From Alitta virens (lineage: Eukaryota > Annelida > Polychaeta > Phyllodocida > Nereididae): a DNA stretch of 64,000 nucleotides. Made by a program: the position numbers and the translations under genes. The first letter of the stretch is position 1; every line of letters begins with the position of its first letter. The notes beneath the pieces are model-generated. The model was not told where the DNA came from and did no database searches. It saw only the letters and a list, made by a program, of their open reading frames with translations. The stretch is taken from NCBI GenBank assembly GCA_932294295.1, contig OW028576.1, positions 24,869,227 to 24,933,226 of the forward strand, in the 5' to 3' direction. Shown here one piece after another: positions 55,961 to 63,154 of this stretch.

Positions 55961-56263
55961 ATGTCGTCTGCACCAATGATGGATGTTGACTTACAAACTA
56001 TTTATGACAAAATAAACATGGTTGAAGCTATCGTGTTGGTCGCACTGGCAGTTATATTAATTTTAGTGCTTTCCATTTTCTTATTAATGTGGTGCAATTT
56101 CTTGTGGCCCATTTTTCTAAGAACCAGCTCTTCGCAAAGTAGCAATCGACCTATACGAAAACTTTACAAGACATTCCCTGGTCATTCAGATCTATGCAAA
56201 GAAGGGGAGGAAACACCATTATATATTCTTTCACCTGATTCCTCTTGCGTACTTGAATGTTAA
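55961..56263 (+). CDS. Small type III-like membrane protein
   Basis: The protein has 100 residues from the ATG at 55961; an earlier in-frame start would be GTG. A short acidic N-terminus is followed by a strong transmembrane segment near residues 22-47 (AIVLVALAVILILVLSIFLL) ending in WCNFLWPIF, then a polar cytoplasm-like tail with Ser, Arg and Pro. It is divergent from the 605-codon gene. It fits a small virion-membrane or envelope-associated protein; no family recognised. Confidence 0.6.
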   Translation: MSSAPMMDVDLQTIYDKINMVEAIVLVALAVILILVLSIFLLMWCNFLWPIFLRTSSSQSSNRPIRKLYKTFPGHSDLCKEGEETPLYILSPDSSCVLEC

Positions 56264-56555
56264 ATCAGCAATTTTTCCAGTATGAGGACTACATTCGGTC
56301 ATAACAGGATGAAAAGAGACAATCCATATAGATAAAGCATTGGGACAGAGGAGTATGGAAGGACATTGTCTATGCAATTTCTTGGCATTTCTTTCCATGT
56401 GATACAGTATGACAAAAAGAACAAATATATAAAAAACTTAAATGCGACAAAATTGTTTGTGTTTCTTAACTTTATTAGTGTTGCATGTCTACAACCATAT
56501 CACACGATATAACATTAGAATGAAATACAGTAATTGTATAATTTTGGTTATTTAT
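56264..56555. other. Intergenic stretch, no gene seen
   Basis: Between convergent genes; nothing supported except AT-rich tails that could hold polyadenylation signals. Confidence 0.4.
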
Positions 56556-56822
56556 TTAAATATTAAATATGATTAGATATGAAATAATACAAGCAAAGAA
56601 ACATATGAAAAGGTAACAACATATATCTAATACATCCATCCTTGACTGATTCTCATCAATTTCGACTAACATTGGTGGACAAAGCTTGTTGTTTGAAAAT
56701 ATAAGGTAAATCTCCTTTCTATTATTTTCAAAAGTCCTTAGGTCAATATTGGTATGAGAAAACGGTAGTTCCTCCTGACCATGGAAGATTTGGTTTACGG
56801 TGCCTTTGCATAGCACAGTCAT
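56556..56822 (-). CDS. Small tail-anchored membrane protein
   Basis: The protein has 88 residues from the ATG at 56822. A soluble N-terminal part of about 65 residues is followed by a C-terminal hydrophobic helix (ICCYLFICFFACIISYLIIF) that ends the protein, a tail-anchor arrangement. It lies head-to-tail behind the next small gene. No family recognised. Confidence 0.55.
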   Translation of the reverse strand: MTVLCKGTVNQIFHGQEELPFSHTNIDLRTFENNRKEIYLIFSNNKLCPPMLVEIDENQSRMDVLDICCYLFICFFACIISYLIIFNI

Positions 56823-56854
56823 TATAACTCTCAGTTGATTTCTATATATGCATA

Positions 56855-57046
56855 CTATAGGAATTTCTTTAGAAACACTTTTTTTAGAGGAATAGAAAAC
56901 ATGGTCAATTCATCATCTGAATAATACTCCGATATTGCGAAATCGTATACAGCGCATTCAGTTCTGTCTATAAACTTATGAGTCACTATTTGGCTTATTT
57001 TTTTGATGCTGTTGAGATTAACGTAGGATTCTGGAATATAATCCAT
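56855..57046 (-). CDS. Small hypothetical protein
   Basis: The frame has 63 codons from the ATG at 57046; the upstream extension has only TTG. It begins MDYIPESYVNLNSIKKI and ends with a basic hydrophobic helix (IPLKKVFLKKFL). Unrecognised. It lies in the leftward gene row and has the same base composition as its neighbours. Confidence 0.45.
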   Translation of the reverse strand: MDYIPESYVNLNSIKKISQIVTHKFIDRTECAVYDFAISEYYSDDELTMFSIPLKKVFLKKFL

Positions 57047-57129
57047 AGCAGGAAGTCTTTTGCATAACAATTAATTAGGTTTATATTACTTTCGTACTGG
57101 TCATCTGAGGAAGGCTGAAGCAAGTTTTG

Positions 57130-57777
57130 TTAAGCACAACTTTCCGTGTCGTCTTGTCCTTTTGGCTTTGTACGTAAGATGGGTCGTCTTGTCTTTGTGG
57201 GGAGATCCTGGAGTCTCATGACAACGTATTCAGTGGAATAGTTCGTTTTCTGGTCGACGGGTAGAAAAAGTGGTGCATCGAACAATAAGTCTTCATCGTT
57301 AGTCACCAAATGATGGTCTAGTCTAGTGTCTAAATATACTGTGTCACTGTCTGTACAGCTTATCATTTCCAGGGCATTTCTGTAATAATGTAGCGGAAAT
57401 GATTTCTGTAAGGCTCCGTACAAAACCAAGTCTGGCATGTTATTCATAGCACTAATAACAAAACTTTTCCGTCCTCTCACTTTATGTTCCGACTTTGAAT
57501 AAAAAAAATTGGAATTTTGATAAGCGTTGTGAGAAGTTGTCAGAGCTTTCAATGGGGCATATTTACTACTCATGTCATCTAAATGGTGTTTAGCAAAGTT
57601 TATATGTTCATAAGCTCTTCGCAAATGCCACATCACAGCATGGTCCTTGTGTACAGAATTTAAGTCCATAAACACCTTATTCTTTGCCTTGTACATTTTG
57701 TATACGTATAAAAGCGATCGTTTATAATTAGTGCCCATCTTTGGTAGAATACAACCACTCATAATCCGGTACATCAT
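57130..57777 (-). CDS. Unrecognised viral protein, downstream half
   Basis: The frame has 215 codons from ATGATG at 57777. It starts in the base right after the TAA of the upstream frame and is in the same frame with it. Tyr/His/Lys-rich N-terminal half (KRSLLYVYKMYKAKNKVF), a middle folded part, and a basic Pro/Thr-rich tail (PTKTRRPILRTKPKG). It may be a separate gene that starts at the double ATG or the 3' part of a 386-codon gene. No domain recognised. Confidence 0.6.
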   Translation of the reverse strand: MMYRIMSGCILPKMGTNYKRSLLYVYKMYKAKNKVFMDLNSVHKDHAVMWHLRRAYEHINFAKHHLDDMSSKYAPLKALTTSHNAYQNSNFFYSKSEHKVRGRKSFVISAMNNMPDLVLYGALQKSFPLHYYRNALEMISCTDSDTVYLDTRLDHHLVTNDEDLLFDAPLFLPVDQKTNYSTEYVVMRLQDLPTKTRRPILRTKPKGQDDTESCA

Positions 57778-58290
57778 TTAATTAAAGATACGAATGTCTA
57801 ACAAAACAGCTGTTTTTAACCACCTGCATGTTCTGTCCGTCATTGGATTGTGAAAAAATGCTAGACCTTTCCTTAGCAATTGAGCATTTTTTGGGGTTAA
57901 GCAATGAAATATATCTATGACATTTTGGAAAAATATGGAAGAAAACTCAATGATAGCTTGCGCACATCTGTATTTGCCATGTTGGTGTAATTTAACTGGT
58001 ATACGATCAAACATTTCATTCCAAACGAAAGGTTTGATATTGGCATTAGGATAGTAAGTATTTAAATATCGTGCAAAAGAATATGGCAGAAGGTTTTCAT
58101 AAATCCACACTGCTCCCAATCTACAACCTACTTGTTCACAAAGTATATTTTTACACACCACATTGACGAAATAAAGTATTTCCAGTCTTTCCTTGTCCAT
58201 TATTCTTTGCAAACCATTCAATTTCTTTCTATATAATTGACTATATTTCGTTTGATTCCGTCTCCGAATCTTCTTCCTCAGTTTCACCAT
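57778..58290 (-). CDS. Unrecognised viral protein, upstream half
   Basis: The protein has 170 residues from the ATG at 58290. The N-terminus is basic (KLRKKIRRRNQTKYSQLYRKK), then a helical, Cys-containing body (YFVNVVCKNILCEQVGCRLG). It ends TAA directly before the ATGATG of the next frame. It overlaps the preceding small acidic gene by 50 bases in another frame. It might bind nucleic acid through the basic N-terminus; not recognised. Confidence 0.6.
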   Translation of the reverse strand: MVKLRKKIRRRNQTKYSQLYRKKLNGLQRIMDKERLEILYFVNVVCKNILCEQVGCRLGAVWIYENLLPYSFARYLNTYYPNANIKPFVWNEMFDRIPVKLHQHGKYRCAQAIIEFSSIFFQNVIDIFHCLTPKNAQLLRKGLAFFHNPMTDRTCRWLKTAVLLDIRIFN

Positions 58291-58468
58291 GTCTTTCTGG
58301 GGCTGTTATTGATTTTTCATCAACAGCCTTCTCTTTATAGTGACGGTACCAGCTAAACTCCTTACAGTGTTCAATCTTGTACTCGCCATTTCTTTTCTTA
58401 ATTTTCAGTAGACAGGTTTCCGACTCTTCTACCCTTGTCTTTGGAGGCAGTGTTCTGGAAAACACCAT
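58241..58468 (-). CDS. Small charged protein or extension past a TGA
   Basis: The frame has 75 codons from the ATG at 58468, in a strong context (caccATGg). The first half is basic (LLKIKKRNGEYKIEH) and the end acidic (ETEEEDSETESNEI). It is in the same frame as the 195-residue gene upstream, separated only by TGA CTC ACC. It could be its own gene or the product of readthrough. Confidence 0.5.
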   Translation of the reverse strand: MVFSRTLPPKTRVEESETCLLKIKKRNGEYKIEHCKEFSWYRHYKEKAVDEKSITAPERHGETEEEDSETESNEI

Positions 58469-58474
58469 GGTGAG

Positions 58475-59062
58475 TCATGCTTCATTGAATACATGTGGTC
58501 CAAGACTGAATAATGTGCGGGAAGTATCAAGGTTACTCGTAGCATAGACGATGCGAACATCTAGTGGCCCTACTCTTGGTAAACCAAAGATGTCATTCGA
58601 ACGTGTCACATCATTCCTTGTAAATCTGTTAATACATTCCACATTGCGATAACCATGAAGTACAGCAGCATGAGAGTAAAGGAATTTTGTGAAATGGATT
58701 AAGGTTTGTCCTATTGTGTCGTGTTGGTCTGAGAAACTTTTGCTAAAACGCACGTGTCCCGATTTCTTCACGTGTTGTCTGACAGGTAAATAAGTTGGTC
58801 GATCCGCCTGAAGAGAAATTACTACAAGTTTGGGAACATTTTCGTTTTCTTTAACATCCTCCATAATTTGTAGTAAAACAGTCTTCAGTCTTACACATAT
58901 CCCGATGCATCTACTCTCTTGTTCTTTCAAATATTCCTCCACATTGCGGTCTATGTTATATCTCTTTTCTGCTGTAAGTTGTTTCCATTTGTGTTGGAAG
59001 CTTTTAACATCCAAGCCATTCACAAGTTGTTTGGCCAGGGCTCGGCTTTCCACAAGCTCCAT
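58475..59062 (-). CDS. Unrecognised viral protein
   Basis: The protein has 195 residues from the ATG at 59062, expressed from the shared TATA box at 59105. The N-terminal half is helical (FQHKWKQLTAEKRYNIDRNV), then beta-like stretches (VPKLVVISLQADRPTYLPV; VGPLDVRIVYATSNL). No membrane segment. Not recognised; a capsid-associated or regulatory protein is possible. It ends TGA C, and the frame reopens at once. Confidence 0.65.
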   Translation of the reverse strand: MELVESRALAKQLVNGLDVKSFQHKWKQLTAEKRYNIDRNVEEYLKEQESRCIGICVRLKTVLLQIMEDVKENENVPKLVVISLQADRPTYLPVRQHVKKSGHVRFSKSFSDQHDTIGQTLIHFTKFLYSHAAVLHGYRNVECINRFTRNDVTRSNDIFGLPRVGPLDVRIVYATSNLDTSRTLFSLGPHVFNEA

Positions 59063-59104
59063 TCTTGGCAGTCAGAAGCCAAATGGCCTGCAATTCAAGT
59101 CTTG

Positions 59105-59114
59105 TGTATATAAA
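59105..59114. promoter_or_regulatory. Shared bidirectional TATA box
   Basis: gtatataaag reads as a TATA box on the plus strand and ctttatatac on the minus strand. The divergent ATGs lie at 59168 (cyclin) and 59062 (195-residue gene), each 40-60 bases away, leaving room for a start site about 30 bases downstream on both sides. Confidence 0.55.
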
Positions 59115-59167
59115 GCATGATGTCACAGGCCAGTTTGGCCTTTATTTCAAGCTTACCACGGAGCAAT

Positions 59168-59995
59168 ATGGAAGGGCAAATTATTATAAACGACTGTTTC
59201 ATGGCTTCACGCAACGATCAGTTTTTTGACATGCCAGTTGACGCAGTGAATAGTATTGTGGAAGTATGGTTTGACCGTGAAAAAACTTGGGAAAAGTTTT
59301 CAGTGCCTGACAGCTGTGCACGAACACGAATGTCCAAATGGCTTCTATTACTGATGGACTATTTAAAATATCCTACTGCAATTTATTCTTTGGCAATGAC
59401 ATATTATGACAGGATTATGAGAAATTTAACTACCAACAACCAAGATAACATTAATTTACTCGGCATTACATGCCTTACTCTGGCAGCAAAAATGAGGGTC
59501 AGTTCGGATCAATACATCTTGAAGGAGAAACATGCAGCACAGTTGACAAAGGACCACTTCACAAAACGAGATGTTCAAAACTGCGAAATTCTTATATGCC
59601 ACCTATTGGACTGGAAAATGATTATACCAATACCCCAGGATTTTGTCTTGTTTTATGCTCAAAAGATAGCCAGAGGAGAATCATTGCAGCGAATAATTCT
59701 GATAGCTACGACACTTGCTTGTGGGATGATGCATTTCAGCCTGATGATCAATGACTACAAGCCATCGGTGTTAGCAGCAGTTTGTGTTATTAAGACTGCT
59801 GAATTCTATTACATTGATTGTAACTGTTTTTTTCAAACAGAAGATGTACTCGAAATATCAGAAGCTCTCAATGTTTTTTCAACAGTTAGCTACATTCATG
59901 ATCTATTAGATTGCATTGTTTCATTGATTGATATTAAAACTGTTGTCCTCTTAGAAGTCAAAAAAAAATATATTGTGGTTGTTTGTTGTTTGTGA
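59168..59995 (+). CDS. Viral cyclin-like protein
   Basis: The protein has 275 residues from the ATG at 59168. The in-frame ATG at 59117 lies upstream of the expected transcript start, so I do not use it. Residues ~45-150 form a cyclin box: TRMSKWLLLLMDYLKYPTAI, then SLAMTYYDRIM and LLGITCLTLAAKM. A second, C-terminal cyclin fold follows (DFVLFYAQKIA; LACGMMHFSLMINDYKPSVLAA). Cyclins bind and redirect cyclin-dependent kinases; viral cyclins are established in gammaherpesviruses and some fish retroviruses. Here it would push host cells toward S phase. No destruction box or PEST region is obvious. The last ~15 residues are hydrophobic (IVVVCCL). Confidence 0.85.
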   Translation: MEGQIIINDCFMASRNDQFFDMPVDAVNSIVEVWFDREKTWEKFSVPDSCARTRMSKWLLLLMDYLKYPTAIYSLAMTYYDRIMRNLTTNNQDNINLLGITCLTLAAKMRVSSDQYILKEKHAAQLTKDHFTKRDVQNCEILICHLLDWKMIIPIPQDFVLFYAQKIARGESLQRIILIATTLACGMMHFSLMINDYKPSVLAAVCVIKTAEFYYIDCNCFFQTEDVLEISEALNVFSTVSYIHDLLDCIVSLIDIKTVVLLEVKKKYIVVVCCL

Positions 59996-60111
59996 TGGGG
60001 CATGGGGGATTTGGGCGGAAGGGAGTTGGTTGGATATGACAAATTCAAACCAACTTACATCTTACTGTTTTCGTATGTAATACAACAGATTCAGATAATG
60101 TTTTTGAAAAT

Positions 60112-60117
60112 TTTATT
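60112..60117 (-). terminator. Polyadenylation signal of the nuclease gene
   Basis: AATAAA on the minus strand about 80 bases beyond the stop at 60196. Confidence 0.5.
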
Positions 60118-60195
60118 CGACATACATTATGATACATGCACATACAACACCTGAAATCAAAACGTAATGAATTGTGAAAAAACATGCCATACAAA

Positions 60196-61710
60196 TTAGT
60201 CAAAGTAATCAGGGCTAACTTCTATTTTAGGTAGATGGGCAACGGGTCTGTACAAAACCTTTTGTCTCTCTTCAAATGAGAAATTTTGGTATACCTCGAG
60301 AAGAACTTGAGAGTCACCATCAAGTCCTTGCGATGCTAGAGCCATTTCTCTGAATAGAGTCTCACTGAACCTGTCAACAGCTTTGCTCTGTATTCCAACA
60401 TCATAAGCAAATATCATAGTTGGTTGAAAAGAGTTATGAACTTTTAATCTTAGGGCTACAGCGAAAAGATATTTGACATCTTCGTTGTATTGTCTGGCAA
60501 CTAAATGCTCTCCCATAACTTGGTTAAAGTGATTACAGTTAAGACACAGCATGAGTGGCGACTTGTCCCAGTAGAAACGAAGGCATTCTCGTTCCCGATT
60601 CGAGCCAGAAACATTATAAACCAGTAAAAATGCTTTACCAGGGCTAACTAAGCTACTAATTTCGTCCATCTCTTCCTGCACTTTCATTTTTTTCTTCTGG
60701 GGATGATTTTCATTTGCTTTACACTGGTGTATTGTGGGTAGAGGGGCCATACTTGGGCACATGTTCCCATCAAATTTCATTCCGTTTGTCATAGTAGTGA
60801 ATTCTTCGGTAGGATAAAACACTGTGCTGCGTAGCAAAAAGGGATGCTTGCTCGGTCTTTTTGTATCATCTGAGTCCCGAGGTATCCATTTCGCATCTTT
60901 CAACTTTGCTATGAATAATTCCAATGACTTTCGTTTGGAAAGATCAGCAAGGCCATCGTTATACATATTGGTCAAGTTTATAATTTCTTGCTGTTCGAGA
61001 AGTGCAGCGTTGTGTATTGTCTTTAATTCTAGAGTAAGCCAAGGTGCTCCCATAGTGCGAGTGGAGAAGGAGGAATCTGAGCCTTCTTCTAGTAAATCGC
61101 AGAAGCTTTCTTTATTCAGTACGCTAATGGCATCTGGGGAAACTCCTATCCATGGAATTCCTTGGTGAACCATACGGCCCGGTATAAAGTGTTGAAGATG
61201 TTGCCAACCGAAAATTTTGGTACATTCTTCCATTATATCTTGCCCATACAATTCATGCATATAACTTCCGATTTGTAAAGGCGATTTCATCATCTTTGAT
61301 ACATCAACTGGAACATTAGTGCATTCTCCCTTTCTGAAAACTGCCACTAAGTCATTGTAATTATTCATACAATTCTGGAAACCATTATCTGCTGACCACC
61401 ATGGGACGAGGCCAATCAATAATTTGTACCACATCCAGCTTCGTTTTGTTTTATTTTTTCCTTCTAACTTCAAACACTCTTTAATATTTTGCTTGCTCGC
61501 GACATGTTTAATGATATCCAGAAAAAATAATTTTTTAGTTTCCCTGGCGAGTGCTATAGAACTCTGCGTTACCATGTGATAGGCATCAAATATCCTGTCT
61601 GCACCTAATAGTACCTTAATTTCTGATTCTAGTGGTCCTTCATATTTTTCCAATATTATTTTCAAACTCTTTCGGAGGGCATGTAAGGTGTTCTTTTGCC
61701 AGACTTCCAT
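60196..61710 (-). CDS. Alkaline (lambda/herpesvirus-type) exonuclease
   Basis: The protein has 504 residues from the ATG at 61710; the longer frame to 61785 would start with GTG and spans the likely TATA box. The nuclease core is visible: GRMVHQGIPWIGVSPDAI with Asp near residue 193, then WLTLELKT with the Glu-x-Lys pair near 229-231, as in herpesvirus alkaline nucleases, baculovirus alk-exo and lambda/YqaJ exonucleases. This enzyme resects DNA 5' to 3' for recombination-linked replication and genome maturation. A Lys-rich NLS-like stretch (PQKKKMKVQEE) lies in the C-terminal half. The frame is intact. Confidence 0.8.
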   Translation of the reverse strand: MEVWQKNTLHALRKSLKIILEKYEGPLESEIKVLLGADRIFDAYHMVTQSSIALARETKKLFFLDIIKHVASKQNIKECLKLEGKNKTKRSWMWYKLLIGLVPWWSADNGFQNCMNNYNDLVAVFRKGECTNVPVDVSKMMKSPLQIGSYMHELYGQDIMEECTKIFGWQHLQHFIPGRMVHQGIPWIGVSPDAISVLNKESFCDLLEEGSDSSFSTRTMGAPWLTLELKTIHNAALLEQQEIINLTNMYNDGLADLSKRKSLELFIAKLKDAKWIPRDSDDTKRPSKHPFLLRSTVFYPTEEFTTMTNGMKFDGNMCPSMAPLPTIHQCKANENHPQKKKMKVQEEMDEISSLVSPGKAFLLVYNVSGSNRERECLRFYWDKSPLMLCLNCNHFNQVMGEHLVARQYNEDVKYLFAVALRLKVHNSFQPTMIFAYDVGIQSKAVDRFSETLFREMALASQGLDGDSQVLLEVYQNFSFEERQKVLYRPVAHLPKIEVSPDYFD

Positions 61711-61760
61711 GTTGTGTAATCTCCTGAAGTGTTTTAATCTAGTTCTTGGTGAGCAAAATT

Positions 61761-61769
61761 CTTTTATAA
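61761..61769 (-). promoter_or_regulatory. TATA box of the nuclease gene
   Basis: TTATAAAAG on the minus strand, about 52 bases before the ATG at 61710. Confidence 0.5.
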
Positions 61770-61861
61770 CTATCTTAGTGGCCACTAGGTGGCTTCACAC
61801 GAAACTGACACTGCCACTGGTGCACAGAGCCTAGAATCCACTGTTTAGTTAGATTTGGGAC

Positions 61862-62206
61862 ATGACTTCACTCAAACCATGGAGAACATCTGTTCACCAG
61901 AGATTACCTTCTTTTGTTGAAATGGAATCTGTACCTCTTACATTCAGTGGTCAGCAGTTTTTGTGTGATGACCATAACTTCACGCATTATTATGTTTGCT
62001 GTATTTGCTTCAACAATATACCAGATGTGAAGTTGCTACCATGTCAGCATTATATTTGTCAACAGTGCGCTTTTAATTTTTGGTGGGGATGTCTGTCATG
62101 GAAATCTGCTCCTCTGAGCATTGTGAGATGTCACTGTTGCAATGCAACTGTATTGGAATTGTGCCACCACAAAGAAGAATTGTTATTGAGGAAAAACATT
62201 AGTTGA
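61862..62206 (+). CDS. RING-finger protein
   Basis: The protein has 114 residues from the ATG at 61862. The RING ligands are C-x2-C at 46-49 (CCIC), CQHYICQQC at 61-69 (C, H, C, C), and a final CHCC near 90-93. RING proteins act as ubiquitin ligases; herpesviruses of molluscs and many other large DNA viruses carry several. The frame ends at a TGA at 62204-62206. Coding-like sequence continues in the next frame (about 62200-62405), so the protein may have lost its C-terminus to a frameshift. It is divergent from the nuclease. Confidence 0.75.
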   Translation: MTSLKPWRTSVHQRLPSFVEMESVPLTFSGQQFLCDDHNFTHYYVCCICFNNIPDVKLLPCQHYICQQCAFNFWWGCLSWKSAPLSIVRCHCCNATVLELCHHKEELLLRKNIS

Positions 62207-62405
62207 CCTGGACGATTACGTGAGAATTGACTATGATGCAAGAACAGTTGTTTTCAATAATTTACCAGGGATTAAAATTGATTTGGAAATAGTTTGTGAG
62301 AAAAAGGATAAACTTTTCCCATTCTCTTGGTCAGACTCTTTAAGGTATGATGTGAGATTGTTTTTATTTGGTGAATTCAAAAACCGGATTAACAATGGAT
62401 GGTGA
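62207..62405 (+). pseudogene. Frameshifted continuation of the RING gene
   Basis: From about 62201 the next reading frame is open to 62405 and reads as protein: DYVRIDYDARTVVFNNLPGI, then LFPFSWSDSLRYDVRLFLFG. It has no ATG of its own near the start. One base gained or lost near 62200 would explain it. Confidence 0.5.
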
Positions 62406-62515
62406 CGGAGGCGGTTATGGTTTGTGGGATAACAAGGCCAAGGTCAATCAAATAGTATATTAGTGAATAGCAATAGAAAGCAGACTATTGAATATTGCAC
62501 ATTTGGCGGAGCATC

Positions 62516-62866
62516 ATGAATAAGGATCATTCACAGCATCATTGCTCAAACCCTAGGAGGCCTGACACACCAGACCCTAGGAGGCGATTGTCAACTTATG
62601 TCAAACAAGAAAATAAGAAAATCAAAAGGAAAGAAAAGAAGGCACGGAGAAAAATGATGCAGTTTATGAACGAACTGTTTAAACAAGAGGATACGGATGA
62701 TGAGGAAAAACAAAACAGTTTGTGTGACGAGTGTTTGCAATTTTACTTTCATCTACGCTGCAAGGGCTGTGAGCTCAAATTAAAGGACATATATAGACAT
62801 GCTTGTGAAAACCATGGAGATACAACATGTCCTGAATGTGACACAGATCTCTCTTCAATTTGTTGA
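62516..62866 (+). CDS. Basic protein with zinc-ribbon-like C-terminus
   Basis: The protein has 116 residues from the ATG at 62516; the upstream frame has only TTG. The first half is strongly basic (KQENKKIKRKEKKARRK). The second holds paired cysteines, CDEC then CKGC, then HACENH and CPEC, spaced like a RING or double zinc ribbon. A nucleic-acid-binding or ubiquitin-ligase role is possible. It follows the RING gene on the same strand. Confidence 0.65.
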   Translation: MNKDHSQHHCSNPRRPDTPDPRRRLSTYVKQENKKIKRKEKKARRKMMQFMNELFKQEDTDDEEKQNSLCDECLQFYFHLRCKGCELKLKDIYRHACENHGDTTCPECDTDLSSIC

Positions 62867-63083
62867 TATATTACTAATTCTTTCTTCACAAATGTTGTTA
62901 CTTTGTATTGCAGTACTGCGTGATTGCAATTATTTATTTATACTACACGACTGCGATTATTTATATCGCGTAAGAAATAAATGGCTATCACGAAAGTCTA
63001 GTCTCCTTGAATTTTTCAAATATGATTGAAATGATTGATTATATGAACTCTTGGTGATGTGATTTCTTAACAAGGAAAAAAGC

Positions 63084-63120
63084 TATTAAAGGGCAACCTT
63101 AAACAAAACGTGTTTTCAGT
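63084..63120 (+). promoter_or_regulatory. TATA-like box and initiator for the capsid-like gene
   Basis: TATTAAA at 63084-63090 is followed by TTCAGTG with the A at about 63118, 34 bases on. The ATG at 63155 lies 37 bases further. Confidence 0.5.
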
Positions 63121-63154
63121 GAAGTCTTTCGCTTATAAAATATACACAGTCATA

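Noticed and set aside
59117..59167. ATGATG at 59117 as the cyclin start
   Set aside because: It lies only a few bases after the TATA box and so before any expected transcript start; the ATG at 59168 precedes the conserved region.
61711..61785. Longer nuclease start at 61785
   Set aside because: It would need GTG and would place the TATAAAAG box inside the coding region.
63133..63139. TATAAAA as promoter of the capsid-like gene
   Set aside because: A start site 30 bases downstream would fall after the ATG at 63155. TATTAAA at 63084 with an initiator fits better.
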